Of a stretch of DNA of 64,000 nt, positions 45,732 through 55,521 are shown in pieces. The stretch covers positions 12,043 through 76,042 of the forward strand of contig CAYTEO010000007.1 of NCBI GenBank assembly GCA_964436825.1. The letters run 5' to 3'. Position 1 is the stretch's first letter; every line of letters begins with the position of its first letter. The notes below the pieces were generated by a model. That model was given only the letters and a program-made list of their open reading frames with translations. It was not told the DNA's origin and did not search any database. A program made the translations under genes and the position numbers. The stretch comes from CAYTEO01 sp964436825 (GTDB taxonomy: Bacteria > Krumholzibacteriota > Krumholzibacteriia > LZORAL124-64-63).

Positions 45732-46806
45732 GGGCCGTCTCCTCCTGGGTGAAGGCCGTCTCGTACAGGTGATCGGCCAGCGACGCGAGCCATGTCTCGT
45801 CCAGCCCGAGGGCGGGTCCCCGGGCGAAGGCGACGACACCGGCGGCCTCCGCCGCGGCCTTCAGCTCGATGTCCAGCTCGTGGAGCGTCTCTATGTGCTC
45901 GCAGGTGAAGCTGACCGGCTGGACGGCCAGCCGGCGGCAGCCGGACGCGGCCAGCCGTTCGACCTCGTCCCGGATGTCGGGGCCGATCCAGCGGATGGGG
46001 CCGACCCGGCCCTGGAAGGCCAGCAGCGGCTGCCGGCCGCCGGGCACGGCCGCGAGCCACTCCGCCCAGCCCTCGGCGGCGGCGATCGCGTCCAGTCGCT
46101 CGCGGACCGCGGCGACGGTGGCGCGGACCAGTCCCAGGTAGGGGTCGCCCCGGGCGATGAACCGTTCCGGCAGGGAGTGGGCCGCCAGCAGCAGCGCGCA
46201 GGTGGCCGGCTCCTCTCCGGCCGTCGCCCAGGGGCGCAGCAGGCCGGCCGCGGAGTCGGCCAGGGACTGCAGGTAGCCGGGCAGCAGGTGCCACGAGGTG
46301 ACGACGTGCACCGGCAGGGAGGGGCAGACGTCCCTGGCCGCGGCCCGTGAGGCGTCCAGGACCGCGCCGCTGACGGCGTCGGCGTACTGGGGGTAGAGGG
46401 GGACCAGGAGGAACTGCTCGGCGCCGCGGCCGACGGCGTCGGCGACGGCCTCCTGGGGGAAGGGGTGCCAGTAGCGCATGGCGGGCGACGGCAGGACGGT
46501 CGTCACGCCGCGCCGCGCCAGCAGCTCCGCCAGCCGCTCCCCCTGCCGGCGCGTCCAGGCGAGCTGGGGAGAGCCGCCGCCGGGATCGATGGCGGCATAG
46601 CGGGCCCGCACGGCCGGCGCCCGCCGGCGGGCGACGATCCGGCCCAGCAGCGGCGAGAGCAGGCGCGGGACCGGCAGGATCCGGGGATCGGAGAACAGGA
46701 GACGCAGGTACGGCTCGACGTCGGCCGGTCCGTCGGGACCACCCATCCCGCACAGCAGCAGCCCGGTGGGCAGGTCGGGCGACAGGGGTGTCCGGGGGTA
46801 GCGCAT
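45724..46806 (-). CDS. hemH: Ferrochelatase
   Basis: A 360-aa enzyme that inserts Fe2+ into the porphyrin. Family signatures are LLLCGMGGPDGPADVEPYL at the start, AMRYWHPFP, LVPLYPQYADAVSGAV, the active-site His in LLAAHSLPERFI and the Glu-containing QPVSFTCEHIETLHELDIE. No C-terminal Fe-S ligands are evident. It starts at the ATG 46806, 28 bases after hemN, and its stop overlaps the GTG of hemY. Confidence 0.95.
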   Translation of the reverse strand: MRYPRTPLSPDLPTGLLLCGMGGPDGPADVEPYLRLLFSDPRILPVPRLLSPLLGRIVARRRAPAVRARYAAIDPGGGSPQLAWTRRQGERLAELLARRGVTTVLPSPAMRYWHPFPQEAVADAVGRGAEQFLLVPLYPQYADAVSGAVLDASRAAARDVCPSLPVHVVTSWHLLPGYLQSLADSAAGLLRPWATAGEEPATCALLLAAHSLPERFIARGDPYLGLVRATVAAVRERLDAIAAAEGWAEWLAAVPGGRQPLLAFQGRVGPIRWIGPDIRDEVERLAASGCRRLAVQPVSFTCEHIETLHELDIELKAAAEAAGVVAFARGPALGLDETWLASLADHLYETAFTQEETARV

Positions 46807-46833
46807 CGTCTCCTCCGGTCCGGCGGCGCGGCG

Positions 46834-48206
46834 CTAGACCGTCCGCGAGAAGAGCGGTCGATCCGCGGTCCGCTCCAGGTAGGGATCCAGTTCCATGCAG
46901 ACGTTCCGCACGAAGAACCGGCCCAGGTCGGTCACCTGCAGCCGGTCGGGCAGGAACGTCACCAGCCCCTCGTCGGCGTAGGGACGCAGCCGGGCCAGCT
47001 CGTCGGCCAGCAGCTCGTCGGCCGGCGCGCCGAACCCGTCCGTCGTCAGCCCGTACGGCAGCTCCAGGTTGCACATCAGGTTCAGGATGACCAGCCGCCG
47101 CAGGCGGTCGTCGTCGCTGAGGGCCAGGCCGCGCACCACCGGCAGCCGACCGGCGTCCAGGGCCTGCTGGTAGCCGTCCAGGGTGGCGTCGTTCTGGACG
47201 AAGCGGTCGGCCACCTCGCCGATGCCGCTCATGCCGAAGGCCAGCATGTGCCCGGCGGGGCGGGTGGTGTAGCCCATGAAGTTGCGGTGGAGGCGCCGCT
47301 CGCGCAGGGCGATCGACAGCTCGTCGTCGTGTCGCGCGAAGTGGTCGATGCCGATCCAGTCGTAGCCCGCCTCGGCGAAGGTGGCGATGGCCTGCAGGAA
47401 GAGCCGGAACTTGCGGTAGCCGGTCGGCAGGTCCGTCGTGTCGACCTTCTGCTGGTGGGGGCGGACCCAGGGGACGTGGGCGTAGCTGAAGCAGGCGACG
47501 CGGTCGGGTTCCAGGTCGACGATCTCGCGCAGCGTGGCGGCGAACGACTCCTCCGTCTGGTAGGGCAGGCCGTAGACCAGGTCGAGGTTGACGCCCGCGA
47601 AGCCGGCCTCGCGGCAGGCCTGGTAGAGGCCGACCGTCCGGTCGCGTCCCTGGCGGCGGCCGATGGCCTTCTGGACGCGTGGATCGAAGTCCTGCACGCC
47701 GAGGCTGATCCGGTTGAAGCCGACCTCGCGCAGGAAGCGGACCTGCTCTGGGGTGCCGATACGCGGATCGATCTCCAGGGAGATCTCGGCCTCGGGATCG
47801 AGGACGAAGGCGTCGCGCAGCAGTCCCAGGGCCCGCTCGACCTGGTGGTCCTTGAGGTAGTTGGGGGTCCCGCCCCCCCAGTGGAGCTGGACGACGCGCC
47901 TGCCGGTGCCGATCACGGCCGTCACCAGCGCCAGCTCCCGCTCGATCCTGTCCAGGTAGCGGTCCACGGCGTCGCGCTCGCGGGAGACGATGGCGTTGCA
48001 GCCGCAGTAGTGGCAGTGCTTGGCGCAGAACGGCAGGTGGAGGTAGAGGGAGAGATCCTCGTCGGGCCGGTCGGCCAGGTCGGCCAGGGCGGCCCTGTAG
48101 TCCTGCTCGCCGAACTCCTGCCGCCACACCGGTACGGTCGGGTAGCTGGTGTAGCGGGGGCCGGGCCGGTCGTACCGCTCGACCAGCTCGCGCGGGACGT
48201 CGACGA

Positions 48207-48210
<4 letters not shown>
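46834..48210 (-). CDS. hemN: Oxygen-independent coproporphyrinogen III oxidase (radical SAM)
   Basis: A 458-aa radical SAM enzyme that decarboxylates coproporphyrinogen III. The N-terminus RYDRPGPRYTSYPTVPVW is diagnostic of true HemN, and the cluster ligands Cys62, Cys66, Cys69 are in LPFCAKHCHYCGCN with the extra Cys71 seen in HemN. Later motifs (HWGGGTPNYL, FNRISLGVQDFDPRVQKAIG) also fit. The length is that of HemN rather than the shorter HemW. The ATG overlaps the hemE stop. Confidence 0.96.
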
Positions 48211-49250
<1,040 letters not shown>

Positions 49251-49327
49251 GGGTGCTCCCTTCCCTGGCCTGGTCCGGGTTGGTGGCGATCGGTGTCGCG
49301 ACAAGGATAGGGAAGTCGCCCGCGCCG

Positions 49328-49345
49328 TGTGTCACGGCGGCGTCA
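49328..49345 (-). promoter_or_regulatory. hem-associated 18-base motif, copy upstream of hemE
   Basis: On the minus strand the sequence is TGACGCCGCCGTGACACA, one base different from the copy upstream of hemC. It lies about 80-95 bases before the hemE start. A TATCCT follows about 20 bases downstream on that strand (49309-49304), so the GTGACA part could be a -35 element with long spacing. Confidence 0.45.
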
Positions 49346-49390
49346 TCGGGGGAGGAGAAATGGAGAGGCCGATCGTCCCTGGCTGCCGCG

Positions 49391-49738
49391 TCAGACGGAC
49401 AGTCCGAGGCGTTCCATCAGCATGGTGAGGCGGTCCAGCTCCGCGGGCGACGGTTCCAGGAACTGGAAGCCGGCGGCGTACAGGTCGGGATTGATGTCCC
49501 GCGCGCACCAGCGGCAGATGGCGGGCAGGAAGATGTCGCCGCCCACGTGCAGATCCTCGGGACAGACGATCCGCAGCTGGACCAGCCGCCCGACTACCGT
49601 CGGGCAGACGGAGACCAGCCGCAGCCCCTCGGGCGAGAGGTCGGCGAGGTGACCGAGCAGCATCCCGGTCCGGTCGTCACGGACCTCGAGGTAATAGACC
49701 AGTCCCTTGCGCGGCGAACGCCGCTGATGCGACGACAT
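49391..49738 (-). CDS. PilZ-domain c-di-GMP receptor
   Basis: A 115-aa single-domain protein. The c-di-GMP binding residues are present: RRSPRKG near the N-terminus (RxxxR type) and HLADLSPEGLRLVS with the D/NxSxxG motif. A pair of cysteines in CRWCARD is unusual and may bind metal. It sits inside the haem locus on the same strand, with gaps of about 160 bases to hemL and 140 bases to hemE, so it may be an independent insertion or may tie haem supply to c-di-GMP. The ATG at 49738 follows TTGGAGCTGTC. Confidence 0.85.
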   Translation of the reverse strand: MSSHQRRSPRKGLVYYLEVRDDRTGMLLGHLADLSPEGLRLVSVCPTVVGRLVQLRIVCPEDLHVGGDIFLPAICRWCARDINPDLYAAGFQFLEPSPAELDRLTMLMERLGLSV

Positions 49739-49901
49739 GACAGCTCCAACTACCGTATCCCCTGCACCCGCCCAGGATGATCGATCATGGCGACGGCGGA
49801 TGCAACCCGGAATTGGGGATGGACCCAGCGGTCCTGCCCGTACCCGACAGTGCACCCGACGGTGGACCACCGACGAGGCCGGCGGCCCGTCGCCGGCCGC
49901 T

Positions 49902-51179
49902 TCAGGACAATGCGGCCAGCGCCTCGCGGGCGGCCGCCACCGTCCGGTCGATGTCCTCGTCCGTGTGGGCGGCGCTGACGAAGCCGACCTCCCAGCCCGA
50001 CGGGGCCAGGTAGACGCCGCGCTCCAGCAGGGCGCGGTGGAACCGCCCGTAGGTCTCCATCCGGGAGGCGTCGACGGCGTCGAAGCGGCGCGGCGCCTCC
50101 GGCTGGAAGGCCGTCCAGAACAGCGACCCGTAGCGGACGACCGTCGCGGTGACGCCCGCGTCGTCGGCGGCCCGTGCGAGGCCGGCCTCCAGGGCGGCGG
50201 CCTTGCGCTCCAGTTCCTCGTAGAAGCCGGGGCGGCCGGTCTTCTCCAGGGTGGCCAGGCCGGCGGCCATGGCCACGGGATTGCCGCTCAGGGTCCCGGC
50301 CTGGTAGACCGGTCCCTCCGGCGAGACGCGGGCCATGATCTCGCGGCGGCCGGCATAGGCGCCCACCGGCATGCCGCCGCCGAGGATCTTGCCGTAGGTG
50401 GCCAGGTCGGGCTCGATGCCCAGCAGGGGAGCGGCGCCGCCGGGGCCGACCCGGAAGCCGGTGATGACCTCGTCGAGGATCAGCAGGGCGCCGTGGCGGG
50501 CCGTCAGCTCGCGGCAGAGGCGCAGGAACTCCGGCCGCTGGACCAGCAGCCCGGCGTTGGCCGGGATCGGCTCGATGATCAGCGCCGCGACCGCGTCGCC
50601 GTGGGCGGCGAAGAAGTCGGCCAGGCGCTGCTCGTCGTCCAGGGGCAGGACGGCGGTGTGGCGGGTGAAGTCGGCCGGCACGCCGGCGCTGCTGGGGGTG
50701 CCGAAGGTGGCCAGGCCGCTGCCGGCGTCCACCAGCAGGCTGTCGGCGTGGCCGTGGTAGCAGCCGGCGAACTTGACGATCAGGTCCCGGCCCGTGTAGC
50801 CGCGGGCCAGGCGGATGGCGCTCATGACCGCCTCGGTGCCGGAGCTGACGAAGCGGACCTGGTCGCAGAACGGGACGCGATCCAGGAACGCCTCGGCCAG
50901 CAGGACCTCGCGCCGCGACGGCGCCCCGAAGCTCATCCCCTCGGCCGCGGCCTCGCGGACGGCCGCCTCGACGTCGGGGTCGGCGTGGCCCAGGATCAGC
51001 GGTCCCCAGCTCATGCACCAGTCCACGTACTCGCGGCCGTCCTCGTCGGTGAACCGGCCCCCGCGGGCGCGGCGGAAGAAGACCGGGTCGCCGGGCACCG
51101 CCCGGAACGCGCGGACGGGGCTGTCGACGCCGCCGGGCAGGACGCGCTGCGCCCGCTCCCACCAGCTCGCGTTGCTCAT
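49902..51179 (-). CDS. hemL: Glutamate-1-semialdehyde 2,1-aminomutase
   Basis: A 425-aa PLP enzyme converting glutamate-1-semialdehyde to 5-aminolevulinate. Family features are PGGVDSPVRAFRAVPG at the start, VSSGTEAVMSAIRLARGYTG, LILDEVITGFRV (PLP Asp) and the Schiff-base Lys in ATYGKILGGGMPVGAY. The ATG at 51179 overlaps the hemB stop (ATGA); a GTG at 51188 is in frame but closer to the ribosome site. With HemA it shows that the organism uses the C5 pathway. Confidence 0.96.
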   Translation of the reverse strand: MSNASWWERAQRVLPGGVDSPVRAFRAVPGDPVFFRRARGGRFTDEDGREYVDWCMSWGPLILGHADPDVEAAVREAAAEGMSFGAPSRREVLLAEAFLDRVPFCDQVRFVSSGTEAVMSAIRLARGYTGRDLIVKFAGCYHGHADSLLVDAGSGLATFGTPSSAGVPADFTRHTAVLPLDDEQRLADFFAAHGDAVAALIIEPIPANAGLLVQRPEFLRLCRELTARHGALLILDEVITGFRVGPGGAAPLLGIEPDLATYGKILGGGMPVGAYAGRREIMARVSPEGPVYQAGTLSGNPVAMAAGLATLEKTGRPGFYEELERKAAALEAGLARAADDAGVTATVVRYGSLFWTAFQPEAPRRFDAVDASRMETYGRFHRALLERGVYLAPSGWEVGFVSAAHTDEDIDRTVAAAREALAALS

Positions 51180-52156
51180 GCCAGCCACCCCCCGCGCAGG
51201 ATGTCGCGCCCGTGGTAGGTGATGATCAGGTCCGCACCCGCCCGCCGCATGGCCAGCAGGTTCTCCAGGACCAGGGAGCGCTCGTCCACCAGGCCGGCGG
51301 CGGCCGCCTGCTTCACCATGCTGTACTCGCCGCTGACGTTGTAGACCACCAGCGGCTGGAGGACCTGCTCGCGCACGCGGGCGACGACGTCCAGGTAGGC
51401 CAGGGCCGGCTTGACCATGACCATGTCCGCCCCCTCCTCGATGTCGAGCAGGGTCTCCAGGACGGCCTCCCGTCCGTTGCGCGGGTCCATCTGGTAGCTC
51501 TTGCGGTCACCCCTGGGGGCGCTGTCGCAGGCATCGCGGAAGGGGCCGTAGTAGGCGCTGGCGAACTTGGCCGAGTAGGCCAGGATGGAGCACGTCTCGT
51601 ATCCCGCCTCGTCCAGGGCCACGCGCAGGGCGCCGACGCGACCGTCCATCATGTCGCTGGGGCTGACGATGTCGGCGCCGGCGGCGGCGTGGGCGACGGC
51701 CATCCGCGCCAGCTGTTCCACGCTGGGGTCGTTGACGACCTCGTCCCCTTCCAGCAGGCCGCAGTGGCCGTGGTCGGTGTAGGCGCAGAGGCAGACGTCG
51801 GTGATCAGGACGATGTCGCTGCCGAACCGTTCCCGCAGGGCGCGCAGGGCGGTCGGGATCAGGCCGTCCGGCGCGACCGCGGCGCTGCCGGCGTGGTCCT
51901 TCCTCTCCGGCGCCGGGATGCCGAACAGCAGGTGGGAGCGCAGTCCCAGCTCGACGTCGGCGGCCACTTCCTCGACCAGGCGGTCCACCGAGACGTGGTC
52001 GATGCCGGGCATGCTGCCGATCGGCTCGCGAACGCCGCTGCCCTCGACGACGAAGTGGGGGGTGACGAGCTGGCGGGCCGACAGCTCGGTCTCGGCGACC
52101 ATCTCGCGCAGCAGCGGTGTGCGGCGCAGGCGACGGGGACGATGCAGCAGTTCCAT
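51176..52156 (-). CDS. hemB: Porphobilinogen synthase (5-aminolevulinate dehydratase)
   Basis: A 326-aa enzyme that condenses two aminolevulinates to porphobilinogen. The zinc-site cysteines are in LITDVCLCAYTDHGHCG, and the two active-site lysines in SILAYSAKFASAYYGPFRDA and MVMVKPALAYLDV. It is the Zn-dependent type because all three Cys are present. It starts three bases after hemD and overlaps hemL. Confidence 0.97.
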   Translation of the reverse strand: MELLHRPRRLRRTPLLREMVAETELSARQLVTPHFVVEGSGVREPIGSMPGIDHVSVDRLVEEVAADVELGLRSHLLFGIPAPERKDHAGSAAVAPDGLIPTALRALRERFGSDIVLITDVCLCAYTDHGHCGLLEGDEVVNDPSVEQLARMAVAHAAAGADIVSPSDMMDGRVGALRVALDEAGYETCSILAYSAKFASAYYGPFRDACDSAPRGDRKSYQMDPRNGREAVLETLLDIEEGADMVMVKPALAYLDVVARVREQVLQPLVVYNVSGEYSMVKQAAAAGLVDERSLVLENLLAMRRAGADLIITYHGRDILRGGWLA

Positions 52157-52159
52157 GCG

Positions 52160-52882
52160 TCAGCTCTCCGGGGTTGGTGTGAGGGTCGAGGCGTCGAGGC
52201 CGGCCGCCTGGACCAGGTGCTCCAGGTCGGGCCGCGCGGCGACGCGGGTCGGGAAACCGTGCTCGCGGCAGGCGGCGGCGGTCGTTGCGCCGATGGCGAC
52301 GCACGGCGGCCGCTGTCGCCACGCCGCGACGAAAGCGCGGACGGCCGACGGGCTGGCGAACAGGACGACGTCGCCCTCGCGCCAGGGGTCGGCCGGGAGC
52401 TCCTCGGGCGGAACGGGATCGGTGCGGTAGAGGGGAAGCTCGGTGACGCGGTGTCCGGCACGCTCGAGGGTGGCGCGGGGCTCGGCCAGGCGGCGGAGGG
52501 GGCCGGGAAGCAGGACGGACACCGATGCCTCCAGCTGGGTGCAGAAGACACGGGCGAGTCCGGCGCCGTCCTGTTCCCAGCTCTCCAGGCTAGCAGACAG
52601 GCCGATTTGATGCAAGGCCCCTGTCGTCCCTTTTCCCAGCGAGGCGATCCGGGCGTCGCCGGCCGACAGCTCGGCCGCCGCGAAGGCCCGCACGGCCTGG
52701 GGAGAGGTGAACATGATCCAGTCGAAGCGGCGATGGCGGACATGGTCCGGGACCGGCAGGGGGGTGAAGCGCAGCAGGGGCACCACCAGGCAGGGGATCC
52801 CGGCGCTTTCCAGGCGCCGCTGCCAGGGTCGGGAGGCCTCGGCGCCGCGGGTCAGGACGAGACGGCGGGCCGCCGCGTTCAC
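52160..52882 (-). CDS. hemD: Uroporphyrinogen-III synthase
   Basis: A 240-aa enzyme that closes hydroxymethylbilane with inversion of ring D. HemD sequences are weakly conserved; the assignment rests on the N-terminal RRLVLTRGAEASRPWQRRLE, the pattern FDWIMFTSPQAVRAFAAAEL, then VVLFASPSAVRAFVAAW and CVAIGATTAAACREHGF, and on the position directly after hemC with overlapping codons (GTGA). The start is the GTG at 52882. Confidence 0.9.
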   Translation of the reverse strand: MNAAARRLVLTRGAEASRPWQRRLESAGIPCLVVPLLRFTPLPVPDHVRHRRFDWIMFTSPQAVRAFAAAELSAGDARIASLGKGTTGALHQIGLSASLESWEQDGAGLARVFCTQLEASVSVLLPGPLRRLAEPRATLERAGHRVTELPLYRTDPVPPEELPADPWREGDVVLFASPSAVRAFVAAWRQRPPCVAIGATTAAACREHGFPTRVAARPDLEHLVQAAGLDASTLTPTPES

Positions 52883-53826
52883 GATGCCCGCTCCCTGTGC
52901 GCCAGGACCGTCTCCAGCGCCTGCGCCGCCAGCCGCCGCGGATCGTCGCCGCTGACCTGGAAGCGCAGTGCCGGCCGTCCCCCGTCCGGCTCCCCCCAGA
53001 ACAGGTCCAGCCTGTACGTCCGGTCGTGCGGGCCGATGTGGACGCCGAGGGGGATCTGGCAGCCGGCGTCGAGCCGGTCCAGCAGCCAGCGCTCCGCCTC
53101 CACCGCCTGTCCCGCCTCCGCGTCGTGCAGGGGAGACAGCAGCGACCGCACGGGGTCCCGGTCCGGGCACTGGACGGCGAGCATCCCCTGGCCCGGCGCG
53201 GGCACGAGGACGTCGACGGGGACCGGCACGACGGTCAGGTCGTCCAGGGGGAGTTGCAGGCGCTGGATTCCCGCCATGGCGATCAGCACGGCGTCGTACT
53301 GCCCTTCGCGCAGTTTGCGCACCCGTGTCGGCACGTTTCCGCGCAGCTCGGCCACCTCCAGGTCGGGCCGCAGGTCCCGCAGCTGGGCCTGGCGGCGCAC
53401 GGCGCTGGTGCCGACGCGGGCGCCGGCGCGCAGCGGGAGGGGGTCCCTGCGGTCGCGGCGTGCGTCGTCGACGGCTCCGGGCCTGATCAACAGGACGTCC
53501 CGGGGATCGGCCCTCCCGATCAGGGCGGCCAGGACCAGGCCGGGTGGTTGTTCGGCGGCCATGTCCTTCAGGGAGTGGACGGCCAGGTCGACCTCGCCGG
53601 CCAGCTGGGCATCCTCCAGTTCCTTGGTGAAGAAGCCCTTGCCCTCCAGACCGGCCAGGGGGACGTCCGTGATCCTGTCGCCGCGGGTCTTGATGACGAC
53701 GATCTCGGTGTCGATGCCCCGCGCCGCCAGCAGGGCGGCCACGTGTCGCGCCTGCCAGAGCGCCAGGTCACTGCCGCGCGTCCCGATGCGCAGGGTGGTC
53801 TTGCTGTCGCGGTCCGCTGAATCCAT
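52879..53826 (-). CDS. hemC: Hydroxymethylbilane synthase (porphobilinogen deaminase)
   Basis: A 315-aa enzyme that links four porphobilinogens. It begins LRIGTRGSDLALWQARHVAA, contains VDLAVHSLKDMAAEQPPGL and RVGTSAVRRQAQL, and the cofactor-carrying Cys is in LDAGCQIPLGVH. It is the first gene of the haem locus; CGGAGGAGAG precedes the ATG, and a promoter and the shared 18-base motif lie directly upstream. Confidence 0.97.
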   Translation of the reverse strand: MDSADRDSKTTLRIGTRGSDLALWQARHVAALLAARGIDTEIVVIKTRGDRITDVPLAGLEGKGFFTKELEDAQLAGEVDLAVHSLKDMAAEQPPGLVLAALIGRADPRDVLLIRPGAVDDARRDRRDPLPLRAGARVGTSAVRRQAQLRDLRPDLEVAELRGNVPTRVRKLREGQYDAVLIAMAGIQRLQLPLDDLTVVPVPVDVLVPAPGQGMLAVQCPDRDPVRSLLSPLHDAEAGQAVEAERWLLDRLDAGCQIPLGVHIGPHDRTYRLDLFWGEPDGGRPALRFQVSGDDPRRLAAQALETVLAHRERAS

Positions 53827-53861
53827 GTGCTCTCCTCCGGGATCACGGGAACCGGACGAAA

Positions 53862-53891
53862 GGTATAAGATCGCCGCTACCGATGTGTCAC
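53862..53891 (-). promoter_or_regulatory. Promoter of the haem locus
   Basis: On the minus strand GTGACA (53891-53886) and TATACC (53867-53862) are 18 bases apart (17 to TTATAC), 35 bases before the hemC start. The -35 lies inside the shared motif at 53884-53901, so a regulator binding there would control the promoter. Confidence 0.5.
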
Positions 53892-53901
53892 CGCGGCGTC
53901 A
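53884..53901 (-). promoter_or_regulatory. hem-associated 18-base motif, copy upstream of hemC
   Basis: Minus-strand sequence TGACGCCGCGGTGACACA, matching 17 of 18 bases of the copy upstream of hemE. It is part of an imperfect palindrome centred on CCGCGG (TGTG...CACA ends) and overlaps the -35 of the hemC promoter. Confidence 0.5.
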
Positions 53902-53916
53902 CAGGTGGCTCGACTC

Positions 53917-53945
53917 TTGCAAGGCGGCAGGGGATCTGCTAGACT
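53917..53945 (+). promoter_or_regulatory. Promoter of the C10 protease gene
   Basis: TTGCAA (53917-53922) and TAGACT (53940-53945) separated by 17 bases, about 40 bases before the start at 53985. Confidence 0.6.
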
Positions 53946-53984
53946 CGGTGCGAGAGGACAACCCGGCACAACAGGAGCTCACCT

Positions 53985-55496
53985 GTGACAAGACTGCGGC
54001 ACGTCGTGCTCGCCCTGGTGGCGATGTGCATCTCGGTCACCTCCTCCTCGCCTGCTGCTCCCGTCTCCACCGAGACAGCAAGGCGTGCTTGTGAGACTCT
54101 GCTGTGGGCCGTCGTCAGGACCCAGGGCGACTGGAACGGCGCCTCTTCTCCCGTGGTCAAGAACGGGATGTCCATCGTCCGGGGCGACACCCTGCTCGGT
54201 TACATCTTCCCCGTCGACCCGTCGGGATACGTGGTCGTCACCGGGCAACGCGAGCTGCCTCCCATCGTCGCCTTCGACACCAGTTCCCTCGACGCCGATC
54301 CGAAGGCGATCCAGCCGATCGTAGACCTGCTCGCCAGGCGGGTCCACCTGCTATGGTCCTCCTCCCGCCACGAGCGGAGGGCGGCCAGCGATACCTGGGC
54401 GGAATGGTTCAGCCTGCAGAACGCCGTCGTCCCGGACATGCCGCCCGGCGGCGGTGGTTCCCCCCTGATCGTCCGCGACCCGCTGACGACGACCCGCTGG
54501 ACCCAGGGTTACCCCTTCCTGGCCCTCTGTCCCTGGGGCGACGGCGGACGCTGCTTCGTGGGCTGCGGCGGCCTGGCCCTGGCCCAGCTGCTGCGCTACT
54601 GGCAGTGGCCTCCCCACGGCAACGGGCCCTACTCCTACTGGTGGGACGGGGACCAGTCCTGCGACGGCACGACCCCGGGAACGACCATCTCCACGGATCT
54701 GCAGACGGAGTACCAGTGGGACCTGATGCCCGACGAGGTGACCTGGCAGTCGCCCCCGGAGCAGATCCAGGCGGTGGCCCGGCTCTGCTTCGACGCGGCC
54801 GCTGCCATCAACACCGACTTCGGCGCCTGCGGCTCGGCGGCCCAGTTCAGTCGCCTCCAGCAGGCACTGGTCGACCGCTTCTACTTCGCGTCCTCGGCCC
54901 AGCTCGTCTGGCGTTTCCGCTACCAGACGGATGACTGGTTCGATCTGATCGAGGAGGAGATCGAGCAGGGCCGGCCGATCCTCTACAGCACGGTCATCCA
55001 CATCTTCATCATCGACGGTTGCCAGCGACTGTCCGGGCTCTACCTGGTCCACACCAATTTCGGCTGGGGGGGCGACCACGACACCTGGCTCAACCTCGAC
55101 GCCGTCTACACGAGCGTCAATCCCCTGGCGGAACAGATGATCGTCGGGATCGTGCCGGACGAGGAGGCCTTCGGCGCCGAAGGAAAGCTGGTCGAACGGG
55201 CAGCGGGGGAGGCCGGGGCGACCTCGGACCTGCTGCTCCCGTATCCGAATCCCGGCAATCCCCTCGTTTCCCTCCGCTACCGGCTGGCGCGCGACGGGAA
55301 CGTCCGGCTGACGGTCTACGACCTGGCCGGCAGGGAGGTGCGGACGCTGGTGGACGGTCCGCGTACCGCCGGCGAGCACCAGGTCGTCTGGGACGGGACC
55401 GACGCGGCCGGACGTCCGGCGGCGTCGGGGGTCTACCACCTCCTGCTGCGCGCGCCCGACGGGGTCCGTCGCCGGGCGGTCTCCCTGGCACGCTAG
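53985..55496 (+). CDS. Secreted C10-family (streptopain-like) cysteine protease with FlgD-type tail
   Basis: A 503-aa exported protein; signal peptide RHVVLALVAMCISVTSSSPA. Residues about 30-105 resemble the C10 propeptide (SPVVKNGMSIVRGDTLLGYI, YVVVTGQRELPPIVAFDTSS). The catalytic region RCFVGCGGLALAQLLRYWQW matches the C10 pattern CxxGCxAxAxAQ, with the second Cys (about 194) as nucleophile. The His is probably in TVIHIFIIDG (about 339), followed by HTNFGWGGDHDTW. The last 80 residues (LLPYPNPGNPLVSLRYRLAR to SGVYHLLLR) are the secretion/sorting-like domain. GGAGCTCACCT precedes the GTG-type start at 53985. The region around the His differs from the usual GHAW, so activity should be treated as probable. 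Confidence 0.82.
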   Translation: MTRLRHVVLALVAMCISVTSSSPAAPVSTETARRACETLLWAVVRTQGDWNGASSPVVKNGMSIVRGDTLLGYIFPVDPSGYVVVTGQRELPPIVAFDTSSLDADPKAIQPIVDLLARRVHLLWSSSRHERRAASDTWAEWFSLQNAVVPDMPPGGGGSPLIVRDPLTTTRWTQGYPFLALCPWGDGGRCFVGCGGLALAQLLRYWQWPPHGNGPYSYWWDGDQSCDGTTPGTTISTDLQTEYQWDLMPDEVTWQSPPEQIQAVARLCFDAAAAINTDFGACGSAAQFSRLQQALVDRFYFASSAQLVWRFRYQTDDWFDLIEEEIEQGRPILYSTVIHIFIIDGCQRLSGLYLVHTNFGWGGDHDTWLNLDAVYTSVNPLAEQMIVGIVPDEEAFGAEGKLVERAAGEAGATSDLLLPYPNPGNPLVSLRYRLARDGNVRLTVYDLAGREVRTLVDGPRTAGEHQVVWDGTDAAGRPAASGVYHLLLRAPDGVRRRAVSLAR

Positions 55497-55509
55497 GGAC
55501 GCTGTCCCT
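55495..55509. terminator. Weak hairpin between convergent genes
   Basis: AGGGAC-GCT-GTCCCT overlaps the stop of the protease gene and is followed by TCCCC. It is short and may be coincidental. Confidence 0.3.
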
Positions 55510-55521
55510 TCCCCGCCTCCG

